Source: Pseudomonadota bacterium (GTDB taxonomy: Bacteria; Bdellovibrionota_B; Oligoflexia; Silvanigrellales; Silvanigrellaceae). From it: a stretch of DNA of 11,753 bases. Below the pieces are notes generated by a model. That model saw only the letters and a program-made list of their open reading frames with translations. It was not told the origin of the DNA and did not search any database. Positions 1 to 8,068 of this stretch are shown in pieces; position 1 is the first letter of the stretch, and every line of letters starts with the position of its first letter. The translations under genes and the position numbers were made by a program. Location of the stretch: positions 1 to 11,753 of the forward strand of contig JAIXXU010000047.1 of the NCBI GenBank assembly GCA_027490595.1, written 5' to 3'.

Positions 1-1605
1 AATTAAAGTGAATTCTAGACTTTGGATATCTAAATTTCTAAATTTTTTGTTTTTTAAGTCTTCTTCAACCGTCTTAATTTGCTTTAATAAGGAATCATCT
101 TGAACTGTGCCTAAAATTGAAATGACTCTTTGATATAAATTCTTAAATCTATTCACATATGATATAAAATTGTTTTCTTTTTTCTTAGATTCATCTTTTT
201 TCTCGACAAAAATGGATAATGACTCTACAAAATTAATTCTTTGGCCTTTGGAATACCGCCTATTAAATCTCAAAACATCTTTTTTTGTTAGATATTTCTG
301 AATAGTAAGGTTATCCCATTTTTTATCTAACTCTTTCCAGATAGCATGAGCTAAACCTTTTTTATCTCCTTTTTCTTTCCTACCAATACCATATATCGAA
401 TAAAGAATTTTATCTTTCAAGTCTTGAAACCCTTGTTTGTTTTTGAAACTATTTATTTCCTGGAACATGAGATGCCCATGAACTGACATCTTTATAAGTG
501 GCTGAGAACTTCCGTCATCGTTTAATAAAACTGTTTTTTCTAAAACAATACTGAGATCTTCTTTTTGCAAGCCAAGCAATTTAAAAATAATAACAGCAGA
601 GTCAGGAAGCATATTTCGGCTGTGGTATTGATTCCAAAAATAACTACGGGTACTAAGACAAGCAAGTAATGTCTTTCCTACGTGTCCCATAGAAAGTAAA
701 AAGTCATAGGCAGCTACAGGATGAAATAAAATCCTGTAAATTATAGTTGACAGTTTATATTTGAATTCTGGATCATTTTTAAGAGCTTCTCTCACACAAT
801 AAAATTCAAAACAACTCTCAGAAAATGTTAGCTGAAAATTCATCTTTTCTAGAATATGGCAAAGCTTATTCCATTTGATTTTGGAAGCATTAGAATGAAA
901 ATTTTTAATGTATTTTTTTATGTTTTTTAAACTATTTACAGCAAGCAAACCTTCTTTGATCTCTCTCATGCATTTTTGCAGTTCAACCTGTGCACTTTCT
1001 AATTTGTAGGCATAATCAATAAATTGATCATGATTTTCAGAGTAGGCTGGAGAAAGGCCCGTTTTCTGCGGTTTATAGTTCATTTTTGTCGTTATTTTTT
1101 CCATATGACATATAGCCATGTGTCTTTCGCTTTGAAGGATCTGAGCCCGGCACAACGATTTCTCAATACTTTCCATTTTTTCGACAAAACCAATTGTCTC
1201 GGGAGAAGCTTTCAGTATATTTTTTATATCTTCATCAAATAAAAATTCAGTAAGTATTTTATGAATAAAATAATGTTCACTACTTTCACATAGCAACTTA
1301 TTTTTTGTTTCCACCTCAGGCGCCTTCAAGGAATTTGAATTAAACTCTTTGCCAGTAGCAACACGAAAATGTTTTCGAGCAGTTTCAAGAGATTGCCGCA
1401 CAACTCCCCTGATATCTGACTTATCGCCTAAGCGAAGACCCCAATGCTTTGTTGGCAAATCCTCTGCAAAGGGATGTTTTGTAGCTAAGCTGGCATGTTT
1501 AATACCAAGCATGGAGGCTACAAATATTTGGGAATCCTCAATGGATTTTTTTACTGAACGCGCTGTTAAAAGGAGTTTAGCGCCTGACTGTATTGCAGAA
1601 ACCAT
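1..1605 (-). CDS. Uncharacterised large soluble protein, C-terminus beyond window edge
   Basis: I do not recognise this protein. The frame was read codon by codon from the ATG at 1605-1603 to the left edge: 535 consecutive sense codons with no stop, which is very unlikely by chance in AT-rich DNA. The start is supported by AAGAGAGG five bases upstream; no other ATG, GTG or TTG lies between it and the in-frame upstream TGA. There is no signal peptide and no convincing membrane helix. The protein is rich in Lys, Glu, Ser and Asn, with about eight scattered Cys and many His. Residues 196-235 look like an amphipathic helix or coiled coil (IDYAYKLESAQVELQKC onward), and the part after residue 400 is strongly basic and helical. 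A Walker A-like stretch, SMGHVGKT (305-312), has Ser where Gly or Ala is expected, and I see no clear Walker B, so I do not call it an NTPase. It lies 114 bases downstream of coxD on the same strand, but nothing links it to respiration. The reading frame is certain; the function is unknown. Confidence 0.85.
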   Translation of the reverse strand, partial: MVSAIQSGAKLLLTARSVKKSIEDSQIFVASMLGIKHASLATKHPFAEDLPTKHWGLRLGDKSDIRGVVRQSLETARKHFRVATGKEFNSNSLKAPEVETKNKLLCESSEHYFIHKILTEFLFDEDIKNILKASPETIGFVEKMESIEKSLCRAQILQSERHMAICHMEKITTKMNYKPQKTGLSPAYSENHDQFIDYAYKLESAQVELQKCMREIKEGLLAVNSLKNIKKYIKNFHSNASKIKWNKLCHILEKMNFQLTFSESCFEFYCVREALKNDPEFKYKLSTIIYRILFHPVAAYDFLLSMGHVGKTLLACLSTRSYFWNQYHSRNMLPDSAVIIFKLLGLQKEDLSIVLEKTVLLNDDGSSQPLIKMSVHGHLMFQEINSFKNKQGFQDLKDKILYSIYGIGRKEKGDKKGLAHAIWKELDKKWDNLTIQKYLTKKDVLRFNRRYSKGQRINFVESLSIFVEKKDESKKKENNFISYVNRFKNLYQRVISILGTVQDDSLLKQIKTVEEDLKNKKFRNLDIQSLEFTLI

Positions 1606-1719
1606 GAAAGCCTCTCTTTCAAAATTGTAAGAATTTTTACTTAGAATCTTGAAGATAGAGGCTCTAGAGGAAGGAAAAAATGTACTTAAAAAGGTGATTC
1701 AAAAACTGACTTCGATGAA
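1606..1719 (-). other. Intergenic gap between coxD and the downstream gene
   Basis: This 114-base stretch is by far the longest gap in the window. It contains no strong GC-rich hairpin followed by a T-run, so I cannot call a terminator for the respiratory operon. There is a T-run (about 1675-1680 on the minus strand), an eight-base palindrome CTCTAGAG near 1668-1661, and a -10-like TACAAT at 1629-1624 without a good -35. The break in spacing suggests that the downstream gene may be a separate unit, but the sequence alone does not decide this. Confidence 0.5.
1611..1618 (-). promoter_or_regulatory. Ribosome binding site of the unrecognised gene, inside a small hairpin
   Basis: AAGAGAGG ends five bases before the ATG at 1605 and fixes that start. 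The bases 1620-1606 read GAAAG-AGAGG-CTTTC on the minus strand, so a five-pair stem would put the core of the ribosome binding site in its loop. The stem is weak and its regulatory meaning is unproven. Confidence 0.55.
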
Positions 1720-2172
1720 CTATTTCTGGTCAGATTGAGACCGGATTGCTTCAGGCCCCTTAGGAGCAAATTCCCCATTTTTATCAATACTTCTCATATA
1801 ATGTACGTCTTCCAGAGAGATAACATTCCCACGTCCCCTGAGTTCAAAAAGGGTTATAGTCATAAATAAAATCATAAAAAGTGCTGCACTACCAAAAATG
1901 AAAAGATAAAATTTATCTTCGTTGATTAGTTCCATAAAGAAAAAAATCACAAGTAACGTCTGAACAAATGCCACAAATAATAAAATGGGCGTGATAAAAC
2001 TACTAAGAAAAGAAACATGTGAGAGACCAATATTCACGAAAATCAATACAAGTAAAATAGAAAAAACTTTAAAGTAAGTAGAAACAGAAATTAGCTTGTG
2101 ACTTTCGTGAGGCATCTCACCTTGAGAGCGGTCAGAGAGAAAAGAACTGTCTTTTTTGGATCCAAAAATCAT
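1720..2172 (-). CDS. coxD: Cytochrome c oxidase subunit IV (caa3-type, CoxD)
   Basis: Small membrane subunit of the caa3-type oxidase, 150 residues. It has the three-helix pattern of the prokaryotic subunit IV family: helices at about 35-53, 57-79 and 87-110, with the typical segment LVIFFFMELINEDKFY between helices two and three, which resembles the family's FFMHL motif with Glu in place of His. Both tails are hydrophilic; the C-terminal tail of about 40 residues is longer than the core requires. Subunit IV proteins carry no cofactors and are thought to help assembly or stability of the complex. The gene follows coxC after 11 bases, as is usual. The ATG at 2172 is chosen because AGGGGTG lies six bases upstream, overlapping the coxC stop. 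This is the last gene of the respiratory run. Confidence 0.88.
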   Translation of the reverse strand: MIFGSKKDSSFLSDRSQGEMPHESHKLISVSTYFKVFSILLVLIFVNIGLSHVSFLSSFITPILLFVAFVQTLLVIFFFMELINEDKFYLFIFGSAALFMILFMTITLFELRGRGNVISLEDVHYMRSIDKNGEFAPKGPEAIRSQSDQK

Positions 2173-2178
2173 AATTCA

Positions 2179-2185
2179 CACCCCT
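2179..2185 (-). promoter_or_regulatory. Ribosome binding site of coxD overlapping the coxC stop
   Basis: The minus strand reads TAGGGGTGTGAATTATG: the final G of the coxC TAG stop belongs to the AGGGGTG site that serves coxD. This supports coupled translation and the 2172 start. Confidence 0.6.
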
Positions 2186-2849
2186 ATTTTGCAAGATAAA
2201 TTAGTGGATAAAGAAATATCCAAACTATATCAACAAGGTGCCAGAATAAGCTCGTATTCTCTATGGCCACATAATGTTCATGATTAAATTCTTTGCGTTT
2301 TAAACGAACCAGCATCCAAAGCATTAGGCCAAGTCCAACAACTATATGTAGACCGTGCATGCCTGTTATTGTGTAGTAAAGCCCAAAGTATATATGAGCT
2401 GTGTGCCCAGAAATATGAACCTCTGGCGAAGGATTGTAGTAACGACCTGGGTATAGGCCTTCATGGAAGTGCATTCCCCACTCAAAGCCTTTGATAACAA
2501 GAAACATCAATCCGCAAGCCATTGTCGCCAAAAGATACCGAGTTGCCACCTGTACCTGATTGATGCGAACGCTACGGACGCATAAACTCATAGTTAAAGA
2601 ACTTACAAGAAGGATTATGCTGTTGATCCCCCCCAACCTCCAGTCCATGAATGCTTGAGACTGAGCAACCATATCAGGATACAAGTAACGAACATAACCA
2701 AGGGCACAAAATAGACCAGAGAAGAAAAGAATTTCTTGTCCCATGAAAACCCACATCCCCAGTTTTCCGGCGGATGTTTGCTGATCCATATTTTTGAAGT
2801 GGTGAGCAAGATAAGATGGATGATTGGAATTTGAAGTATTTGAAGACAT
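2184..2849 (-). CDS. coxC: Cytochrome c oxidase subunit III (CoxC)
   Basis: Membrane subunit III of the heme-copper oxidase, about 221 residues, the short five-helix form found with caa3-type enzymes. Family features are clear: the N-terminal HHFKNMDQQTSAGKLGMWVF, the following GQEILFFSGLF helix, the conserved Glu in KGFEWGMHFHEG, and the helix TGMHGLHIVVG with its two His. Subunit III lies beside subunit I and in related oxidases stabilises proton uptake and turnover. The most likely start is the ATG at 2849, which shares one base with the coxA stop (TGATG); a TTG directly before it (2852) is possible, and would add one Met. GAGGGG sits eight bases upstream of the ATG. The overlap implies translation coupled to coxA and matched amounts of the two subunits. 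Confidence 0.93.
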   Translation of the reverse strand: MSSNTSNSNHPSYLAHHFKNMDQQTSAGKLGMWVFMGQEILFFSGLFCALGYVRYLYPDMVAQSQAFMDWRLGGINSIILLVSSLTMSLCVRSVRINQVQVATRYLLATMACGLMFLVIKGFEWGMHFHEGLYPGRYYNPSPEVHISGHTAHIYFGLYYTITGMHGLHIVVGLGLMLWMLVRLKRKEFNHEHYVAIENTSLFWHLVDIVWIFLYPLIYLAK

Positions 2850-4543
2850 CAATGAGTCCCCTCTTTTTGTTTCACCATATAATCAAAGTCATAGGGGCCA
2901 CCTGTACACACAGGCTGATCGTGAAAATTATGCTCAATGGGGACAATATCTGTTTTAGTCCATTCAAAAGACTTTGCGCCCCAAGGGTTGGCTGAAGTTT
3001 CTTTGGGACCAAAGAAAATGGAATAAATCCAACTAAAGATAACAAGAAGCGTACTAAATCCAAGAATAAAAGAACCCCAAGAGGAAAGTACGTGGTATAT
3101 GTGAAACTCTGGTAAATAATCGTAATAACGACGAGGCATTCCTAAAGAACCCATAATAAACTGTGGGATAAAAGTTAAATTGAAACCAACAAACATTATC
3201 GCACAAGCAATCTTCCCAAGAGTTTCATTGTACTTGCGACCAGTCATTTTTGGCCACCAATGATACATGCCAGAAATAAAGGCAATAACAGTTCCACCCA
3301 TCATGACATAGTGAAAGTGAGCCACTAAGAAGTAGGTATTATGAAGGTGAACATCCACTGACAGAGTTCCTAAAAACAGCCCTGTTAAACCACCAATTAA
3401 AAATAAAAATAGGAACAAAAGAGCGAACCACATGGGTGTCGTGTATGAAATTGAACCGCGATACAGTGTGGCAACCCAGCTAAAAACTTTAATGGCAGTA
3501 GGAATTGCTACAGAATAGGTGAGCAAAGAAAACATCACGGAAGCCCAGACTGACTGCCCGCTAGTAAACATGTGGTGACCCCACACGAAAAAACTAATTA
3601 CCGCAATACCAACACTAGAATAAGCCATTGCCCCATATCCAAAAATGTTCTTTTTGGCGTGAGTAGAAATAACTTCACTAATGATTCCAAAAGCTGGCAA
3701 TATCATGATGTAAACAGCAGGATGGGAATAAAACCAAAAGAAGTTTTGAAATAAAACAGGATCTCCGCCTAAGTTTGGGTCAAAAATACCAATACCAAGA
3801 AGGCGCTCAAGAGCTAATAAAACAACAGTCACACCCAAAACAGGAGTCCCCAAAACTTGGATGACGCCGGCAGAGTAAATTGCCCACACAAACAAGTTCA
3901 TGCGATTCCAAGTCATGCGAGGTGCACGCATTTTGTGGACAGTCACAATAAAGTTTAAGCCAGTCAGAATTGAGGAAAATCCCAAGATAAAAATGCCCAA
4001 GCCAGCAGAAAGAACTGAAGTTTGAGTTTCAGAACTGTAAGGAGTGTACAGAGTCCAACCGGTATCAAGTCCGCCAAAAATAACAGTGTAAACTAAAAAA
4101 GTAGCTCCAATAATGTAAAGATAAAAGCTCAAAAGATTCAAGCGAGGAAAAGCTACATCCTTAGCTCCTAACATAAGGGGCAAGAAAAAATTTCCCAGTG
4201 AGGCAGGAATGGATGGAATTAGCACAAGGAACACCATGACAATTCCATGAAGAGTAAAAAGATGATTGTAGCTATCGGCACTAATAAAATAGGAAGTCGC
4301 AGTAGAGTTAGGCACACGAACTTGCATCAATTCTAAGCGGATAAGCATCGCCAAGAATCCACCAAATATGAAGAAGAAAAAGATGCTTATGGCATACATG
4401 ATCCCAATTCTTTTATGGTCAACAGTCGTTAGCCATGACATAAGACCCGACTTTGCTTCCAAATAATTCGGTTCTATGGGCAAAGCAGCCCCAGCATCAC
4501 TACCCTGCATTCGGCTAGGGGATATTGAAGAAATTTTATTCAT
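2849..4543 (-). CDS. coxA: Cytochrome c oxidase subunit I (CoxA), A2-type heme-copper oxidase
   Basis: Catalytic subunit of the terminal oxidase, 564 residues, with the usual twelve-helix core. It reduces oxygen to water and pumps protons. Visible ligands: H99 and H411 for heme a, H409 for heme a3, H274, H323 and H324 for CuB, and Y278, which in this superfamily is cross-linked to H274. K352 in IPTAIKVF is the K-channel lysine and D129 in [15 protein letters not shown] is the D-channel entrance. The D-channel Glu of A1-type enzymes is missing; instead there is YSHPAVY (272-278), the hallmark of A2-type oxidases, in which Tyr and Ser replace it. An oddity is N402 in HLHNTYF: mitochondrial and Paracoccus-type enzymes have Asp here, a Mg2+/Mn2+ ligand. 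The gene starts at ATG 4543, with GGTGAGG five bases upstream and a 20-base gap after coxB. It ends with TGA overlapping the coxC ATG. Confidence 0.97.
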   Translation of the reverse strand: MNKISSISPSRMQGSDAGAALPIEPNYLEAKSGLMSWLTTVDHKRIGIMYAISIFFFFIFGGFLAMLIRLELMQVRVPNSTATSYFISADSYNHLFTLHGIVMVFLVLIPSIPASLGNFFLPLMLGAKDVAFPRLNLLSFYLYIIGATFLVYTVIFGGLDTGWTLYTPYSSETQTSVLSAGLGIFILGFSSILTGLNFIVTVHKMRAPRMTWNRMNLFVWAIYSAGVIQVLGTPVLGVTVVLLALERLLGIGIFDPNLGGDPVLFQNFFWFYSHPAVYIMILPAFGIISEVISTHAKKNIFGYGAMAYSSVGIAVISFFVWGHHMFTSGQSVWASVMFSLLTYSVAIPTAIKVFSWVATLYRGSISYTTPMWFALLFLFLFLIGGLTGLFLGTLSVDVHLHNTYFLVAHFHYVMMGGTVIAFISGMYHWWPKMTGRKYNETLGKIACAIMFVGFNLTFIPQFIMGSLGMPRRYYDYLPEFHIYHVLSSWGSFILGFSTLLVIFSWIYSIFFGPKETSANPWGAKSFEWTKTDIVPIEHNFHDQPVCTGGPYDFDYMVKQKEGTH

Positions 4544-4563
4544 GTTAACCTCACCATATTTAC

Positions 4564-5532
4564 TTATTTTTTTGCACCTAAACTTTTCATATACTCTGTC
4601 AAGGCAACAACTTCTTTATCTGATAATTGGCCCTGATAACTAGGCATCACGTTGGGATAACCAGGAATAGAGCGGAAATTAGGCTCGAGAATAGATCTTT
4701 TTAGGTAGTTCTCATCGATAGTTACAGTTTTCTTTGTGCCATCACTAAGAACAATATCTAGCTTCTCGCCAAAAATTCCATACAAAGCAGGCCCAACCAA
4801 GCGCTTTTTATCCGAACTCACATCGTGACAAGAAGCGCAAGCTCCCTTGCCACCAAAAATTTTCTTGCCAAGATCTGCAGAAGAAAGGCCAGCACCCTGT
4901 GCAGCGACAAGAGCCTTTTCATATGCAGCGGGCTCCATAACGCGGACATAACGAATCATTTGTGAGTGCTTTGTTCCACAGTATTGTGAACAGTAGACAG
5001 GATAATCCCCTGCTTTTTCAGCCTTGAACCATACTACAGTATATTGGCTAGGAAGAACATCCCTGTTGATACGAAACCCAGGAACATAAAAACCATGAAT
5101 AACATCTGCAGAAGACATAATTAACTTCACAGGTTTTCCAATGGGAACAATAAGATCAGAGCTTTCAGAACCTGTTTTTACGTCAGTAAAAAGCCAATCC
5201 CATTTTCGTGCGGTAACATGAACCTCAATGGAGTCTTGAGGTGGAGTATTCAAGCTCATCCAACCAAGCAAACCCCAGACAAAAACAACTGCTAATAGAA
5301 TGCTTGGCACTACACTCCAAAACACCTCAAGTTTTGTGTTTCCGACCCACTCATACGTAACATCTTTGTCTGATTTTTTTTTGTATTTAACAGCAAAATA
5401 AATAAGAAATCCAAGAACTAGGACAAAGAAAAATACCCCTAGCCAAAAGACAAAGTAAAAAACACTGTCCTGACCCGATGTCAAAGGGGACGCAACAGAA
5501 GGCAATAAAAGTGAGGAGAATGACGAAGTCAC
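4564..5532 (-). CDS. coxB: Cytochrome c oxidase subunit II with C-terminal heme c domain (caa3-type CoxB)
   Basis: Electron-entry subunit of the oxidase, 322 residues. Two membrane helices (about 24-48 and 69-91) are followed by a periplasmic cupredoxin domain carrying CuA: H146, C181, C185, H189 and M192, with Q183 placed to give the backbone carbonyl ligand. A cytochrome c domain follows, with CASCH at 232-236 and M296 in NVMPSYQG as the likely sixth heme ligand. This fusion defines caa3-type oxidases and lets ACIII or a soluble cytochrome deliver electrons directly. The usual Glu at position 183 (CSE.C in many A-type enzymes) is Gln here. There is no clear cleavable signal peptide beyond a short hydrophobic N-terminus. 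The start is the GTG at 5532, overlapping the upstream stop as GTGA, with GGGAG about nine bases upstream. Confidence 0.96.
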   Translation of the reverse strand: MTSSFSSLLLPSVASPLTSGQDSVFYFVFWLGVFFFVLVLGFLIYFAVKYKKKSDKDVTYEWVGNTKLEVFWSVVPSILLAVVFVWGLLGWMSLNTPPQDSIEVHVTARKWDWLFTDVKTGSESSDLIVPIGKPVKLIMSSADVIHGFYVPGFRINRDVLPSQYTVVWFKAEKAGDYPVYCSQYCGTKHSQMIRYVRVMEPAAYEKALVAAQGAGLSSADLGKKIFGGKGACASCHDVSSDKKRLVGPALYGIFGEKLDIVLSDGTKKTVTIDENYLKRSILEPNFRSIPGYPNVMPSYQGQLSDKEVVALTEYMKSLGAKK

Positions 5533-6443
5533 GGATGTTTACTCCCTGGTAAGGGGGCCGCAGCCCGAGAAGAACGATTTTTTTCTCGACGGAAAAAATA
5601 AAAACCAAGAATTGCAAAAATAACTAAGGTTAATGACGCTGCAATTTTAAGAAAACCAATGGCAAACCAATCGTATTTGCCAGTTGTCGGATTATAATGA
5701 AAACATGTGAGTAGGACTTGGTCTACGTGAGAGCCAATCTTATTTCTAGACGCATCCATCAAAGAAAATTTAACCTGACTTGGTGAGTACGTAATTCCGT
5801 AAAGGTAACGGGATATCTTTCCTTCAGGACTAATAAAAAAAATAGCTGCTGCATGAGCATATTCCCGAGAAACGGGATCATACTTGAAGTAATAGCCCAG
5901 CGCTGAGGTTAACTTTTCAATGTTATCTTTGGACCCGGTATAAAAAGACCAATCACCATTGGGCTGGTCCGCTAAATTTAGATATTCTTTTTGTGCAGCA
6001 AGCGAACTAGCAACAGTATCTGTGGGATCAAAACTAATAGTGACAGCGCGGAATTGTTTGCCAATAGGCCATTTCATCAGTTTGAGAACATTTGCCATAT
6101 TCACGAGCTGTAAGGAACACAACGTTGTACAGCGATAGTAATTTAGGGAAAGAATGATGGGTTGACCATTGATAATTTCACTTAGTTTTTTGGTTTTGCC
6201 GTTTTGATCTACAAAGCTAATATTGGTGTCAATTGCTTTGCCAAGTTGTTCTTGGATGGAGACACCTTGTAAAACTTTTGGTACAGCTGAAGCAGGCAGA
6301 TTGCCCTGAGAAAGGTCTCTACCTGAGCTATAAAATGAAGGCTTAAACGTTCCCGACGTTCCCGACTGCTCGGAAGGATAAACACAGAATTGACTCATAA
6401 GAAAAATTAGAGTCAAGCTGCAACGCACTAAATTATACCACAC
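5529..6443 (-). CDS. Sco1/SenC-family copper chaperone for the CuA site
   Basis: Thioredoxin-fold protein, 304 residues, of the Sco family, which delivers copper to, or keeps reduced, the CuA cysteines of CoxB. The metal site is visible: C105 and C109 in RCTTLCSLQ (CxxxC) and the distal H197 in REYAHAAAIFF. A hydrophobic N-terminus (about 5-23) acts as signal or anchor. Unlike classical Sco1, there is also a strong hydrophobic segment near the C-terminus (about 261-287) followed by basic residues, so the domain is tethered at its C-terminal side. Translation starts at GTG 6443, chosen because a consensus GGAGGA lies six bases upstream; the next ATG (codon 16) would cut the signal sequence. 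The stop overlaps the coxB start by four bases, which fits a chaperone made together with its client. Confidence 0.92.
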   Translation of the reverse strand: MWYNLVRCSLTLIFLMSQFCVYPSEQSGTSGTFKPSFYSSGRDLSQGNLPASAVPKVLQGVSIQEQLGKAIDTNISFVDQNGKTKKLSEIINGQPIILSLNYYRCTTLCSLQLVNMANVLKLMKWPIGKQFRAVTISFDPTDTVASSLAAQKEYLNLADQPNGDWSFYTGSKDNIEKLTSALGYYFKYDPVSREYAHAAAIFFISPEGKISRYLYGITYSPSQVKFSLMDASRNKIGSHVDQVLLTCFHYNPTTGKYDWFAIGFLKIAASLTLVIFAILGFYFFRREKNRSSRAAAPLPGSKHP

Positions 6444-6449
6444 AGCTAA

Positions 6450-6455
6450 TCCTCC
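6450..6455 (-). promoter_or_regulatory. Consensus ribosome binding site for the GTG-started Sco gene
   Basis: The minus strand reads GGAGGATTAGCTGTG. The perfect GGAGGA with a six-base spacer decides the GTG at 6443 as the start over any internal ATG. Confidence 0.7.
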
Positions 6456-6476
6456 AGAGCTTAAGTAAAAATCAAA

Positions 6477-6818
6477 TCACTCAAAAACTCTTCCTTGTTT
6501 TTCTACTACCAATGACATAGCTCTTTTAATTGGAATTTGCATATGATCATGATCAATTCTTTTAGTCGTCGAGAGCAACAATTCTTGCTGCGCAATATAT
6601 TCAAGACGCTCTGGGTTTGCCATGCCTAGATCTACCTTATCTTGCTGACGTTCTGACATAAAACGCACAAAAGGAAAAGAGAATGACGCGACCACTGCAA
6701 CAAAAACAAATGATAATAACACTACAGTTGTAATCAGTTTGACAGGAGGTTTATCAGGAGCATCTGGCAGCTGAATGTTATCTTGGCTTGAGAGAGTAAA
6801 AATTGATTTTTTAAACAT
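6477..6818 (-). CDS. Small single-helix membrane protein of ACIII/oxidase operons, function unknown
   Basis: This is a 113-residue protein with a Pro/Asp-rich cytoplasmic N-terminus, one membrane helix (about 28-50) and a hydrophilic C-terminal domain of about 60 residues expected in the periplasm. The C-terminal IPIKRAMSLVVEK (95-107) matches, from memory, the (I/V)PI-(D/E/K)-RAM-like motif of small proteins that recur next to ACIII and oxidase genes in other bacteria; no biochemical role is known to me. No heme or metal motif is visible. It sits between actF and the Sco gene, 12 bases after actF, with AAGGAG eight bases before its ATG. A role in assembling or joining ACIII and oxidase is an inference from position only. 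Confidence 0.82.
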   Translation of the reverse strand: MFKKSIFTLSSQDNIQLPDAPDKPPVKLITTVVLLSFVFVAVVASFSFPFVRFMSERQQDKVDLGMANPERLEYIAQQELLLSTTKRIDHDHMQIPIKRAMSLVVEKQGRVFE

Positions 6819-6826
6819 AAAACAAG

Positions 6827-6832
6827 CTCCTT
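6827..6832 (-). promoter_or_regulatory. Ribosome binding site of the small membrane protein overlapping the actF stop
   Basis: The minus strand reads TAAGGAGCTTGTTTTATG: the actF TAA stop provides the first two bases of AAGGAG, eight bases ahead of the ATG at 6818. Confidence 0.6.
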
Positions 6833-8045
6833 AAAAATTTTCGTAACGCAAGGATTCAGGCAAACGAGGGTCTCCAACCGGAACAACTGCCTTACGCTTC
6901 ATGAAGAACGAAAAAAGGGATAGGAAAAGGCTTCCAATGCCAACAAAACACAGAAGGTCCATATAGCTAAAATCAGGTCCTGATTTAAAGTGAGAAGGAA
7001 CAATAAGCCAATAAAGATCAATAAAATGCAGAACTAGAATCCAAATTGAAACCGCTAAAACAAGATTTCGAGATCTTTTGGCCCGTCTAGCCATCAATAA
7101 AACAAATGGAACGAGAAAGTGACCTACACCTAGGAGACACCAGAGAGGGAGCCAACCGTGAGTTTGTCTTACAGCATACCACTTTGTTTCTTCAGGAATA
7201 TTTCCATACCAAATCAGAAGATATTGAACAAAAGCCGCATAGGTCCAAAAACAAGAATGCCCAAAGATTAATTTACCAAGATCGTGATTGTGCTCAATGT
7301 TGTACAAGACATCAAAGGAACTATGCTTGGCAGTAATATTGACGACAACCACTAAAAAGCACAAAAAAGCAACATAACAGCTAGCAAAAAAATAAAGGCC
7401 AAAAATAGTAGAATACCAGTGAGGATCTAGTGACATAATCCAATCAAATGCAGCAAAGGTAACACAAAAACCTAAAATAATTAAAAATGGATAACTAGCA
7501 CGTTGGAGTTTACGAGTAATATTGTGGTCAGCAGAGACATCCTGACGACGGGATAAAATAGAAAAATAATAAGATGCTAAGGTAAAAAACACCAAGTAGA
7601 AAGCAGAACGGCCATACAAAAAAGGAATATTTAGGTACCAACGTTTTGCATTTATAACAGGATCTGAATAAGAACCGACGGACAACCAATGGTGGAAAAT
7701 TTCATGCGAACCTAAAATAATCACGGGGAACAAAACAATAAATAGTGGAATGGTAATAGAAACATTCTCAGCTATTCTTCGAACCACAACACTCCAACCA
7801 GCTTTGGTTGCAAACTGAATAAGTACAAAAAAAGTAGCTCCAAAAGCCAAACTTAAGAAATAAAGCCACGAAACATGAAAAGATAAGAAAAACTTCAGTG
7901 GATTAGACGCTGCAAGTGAAAAAGACAACAGCAGTGCAACTATACCTACAATAGCTCCAGTCATAGGGAACTTGGAAAAAAAATGTTTCTCAGTCAAAAA
8001 CAATTTGTCAACACTGATTTTTTCAGATGATGGATTATGAGCCAT
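6831..8045 (-). CDS. actF: Alternative complex III subunit F (ActF, NrfD-like membrane protein)
   Basis: This is a 404-residue integral membrane subunit of ACIII related to NrfD/PsrC. Ten hydrophobic segments are visible (for example 27-46, 56-78 and 90-111, the last near 360-382). Family hallmarks are the SWLYFLSLAFGATFFVL helix, GWSVVVRRIAE, DWIMSLDPHWYSTIFGLYFF, and the C-terminal DPRLPESLRYEN. These identify ActF rather than its paralogue ActC, which has other conserved blocks. In solved ACIII structures ActF lies beside ActC and contains a putative proton path, while the quinol site is in ActC next to the ActB clusters. Because no actC is found at its normal place here, ActF is the only NrfD-like subunit in the window. 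The start is ATG 8045, 23 bases after actE, with GGAAAGG upstream. Confidence 0.94.
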   Translation of the reverse strand: MAHNPSSEKISVDKLFLTEKHFFSKFPMTGAIVGIVALLLSFSLAASNPLKFFLSFHVSWLYFLSLAFGATFFVLIQFATKAGWSVVVRRIAENVSITIPLFIVLFPVIILGSHEIFHHWLSVGSYSDPVINAKRWYLNIPFLYGRSAFYLVFFTLASYYFSILSRRQDVSADHNITRKLQRASYPFLIILGFCVTFAAFDWIMSLDPHWYSTIFGLYFFASCYVAFLCFLVVVVNITAKHSSFDVLYNIEHNHDLGKLIFGHSCFWTYAAFVQYLLIWYGNIPEETKWYAVRQTHGWLPLWCLLGVGHFLVPFVLLMARRAKRSRNLVLAVSIWILVLHFIDLYWLIVPSHFKSGPDFSYMDLLCFVGIGSLFLSLFSFFMKRKAVVPVGDPRLPESLRYENF

Positions 8046-8068
8046 TTTAAAAGCCTTTCCGCCTGTTT

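Noticed and set aside
1024..1242. Plus-strand frame of 72 codons
   Set aside because: Antisense to the same open minus-strand frame; Phe-rich composition is just the complement of Lys/Glu codons.
1349..1630. Plus-strand frame of 93 codons starting with ATG
   Set aside because: It lies wholly over the start of the 535-codon minus-strand gene, has no recognisable content and no good ribosome binding site; it is a shadow.
1624..1653. Possible promoter for the unknown gene (TTCAAG, 18 bases, TACAAT)
   Set aside because: The -10 matches at five of six positions but the -35 at only three of six, and the transcript would start within about ten bases of the ATG; in AT-rich DNA this is expected by chance.
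1606..1719. Terminator after coxD
   Set aside because: Only short AT-rich palindromes are present and none is followed by a T-run in a terminator-like arrangement.
2850..2852. TTG as the coxC start
   Set aside because: The ATG directly following it forms a classical TGATG junction with coxA and is the better initiator; the difference is a single residue.
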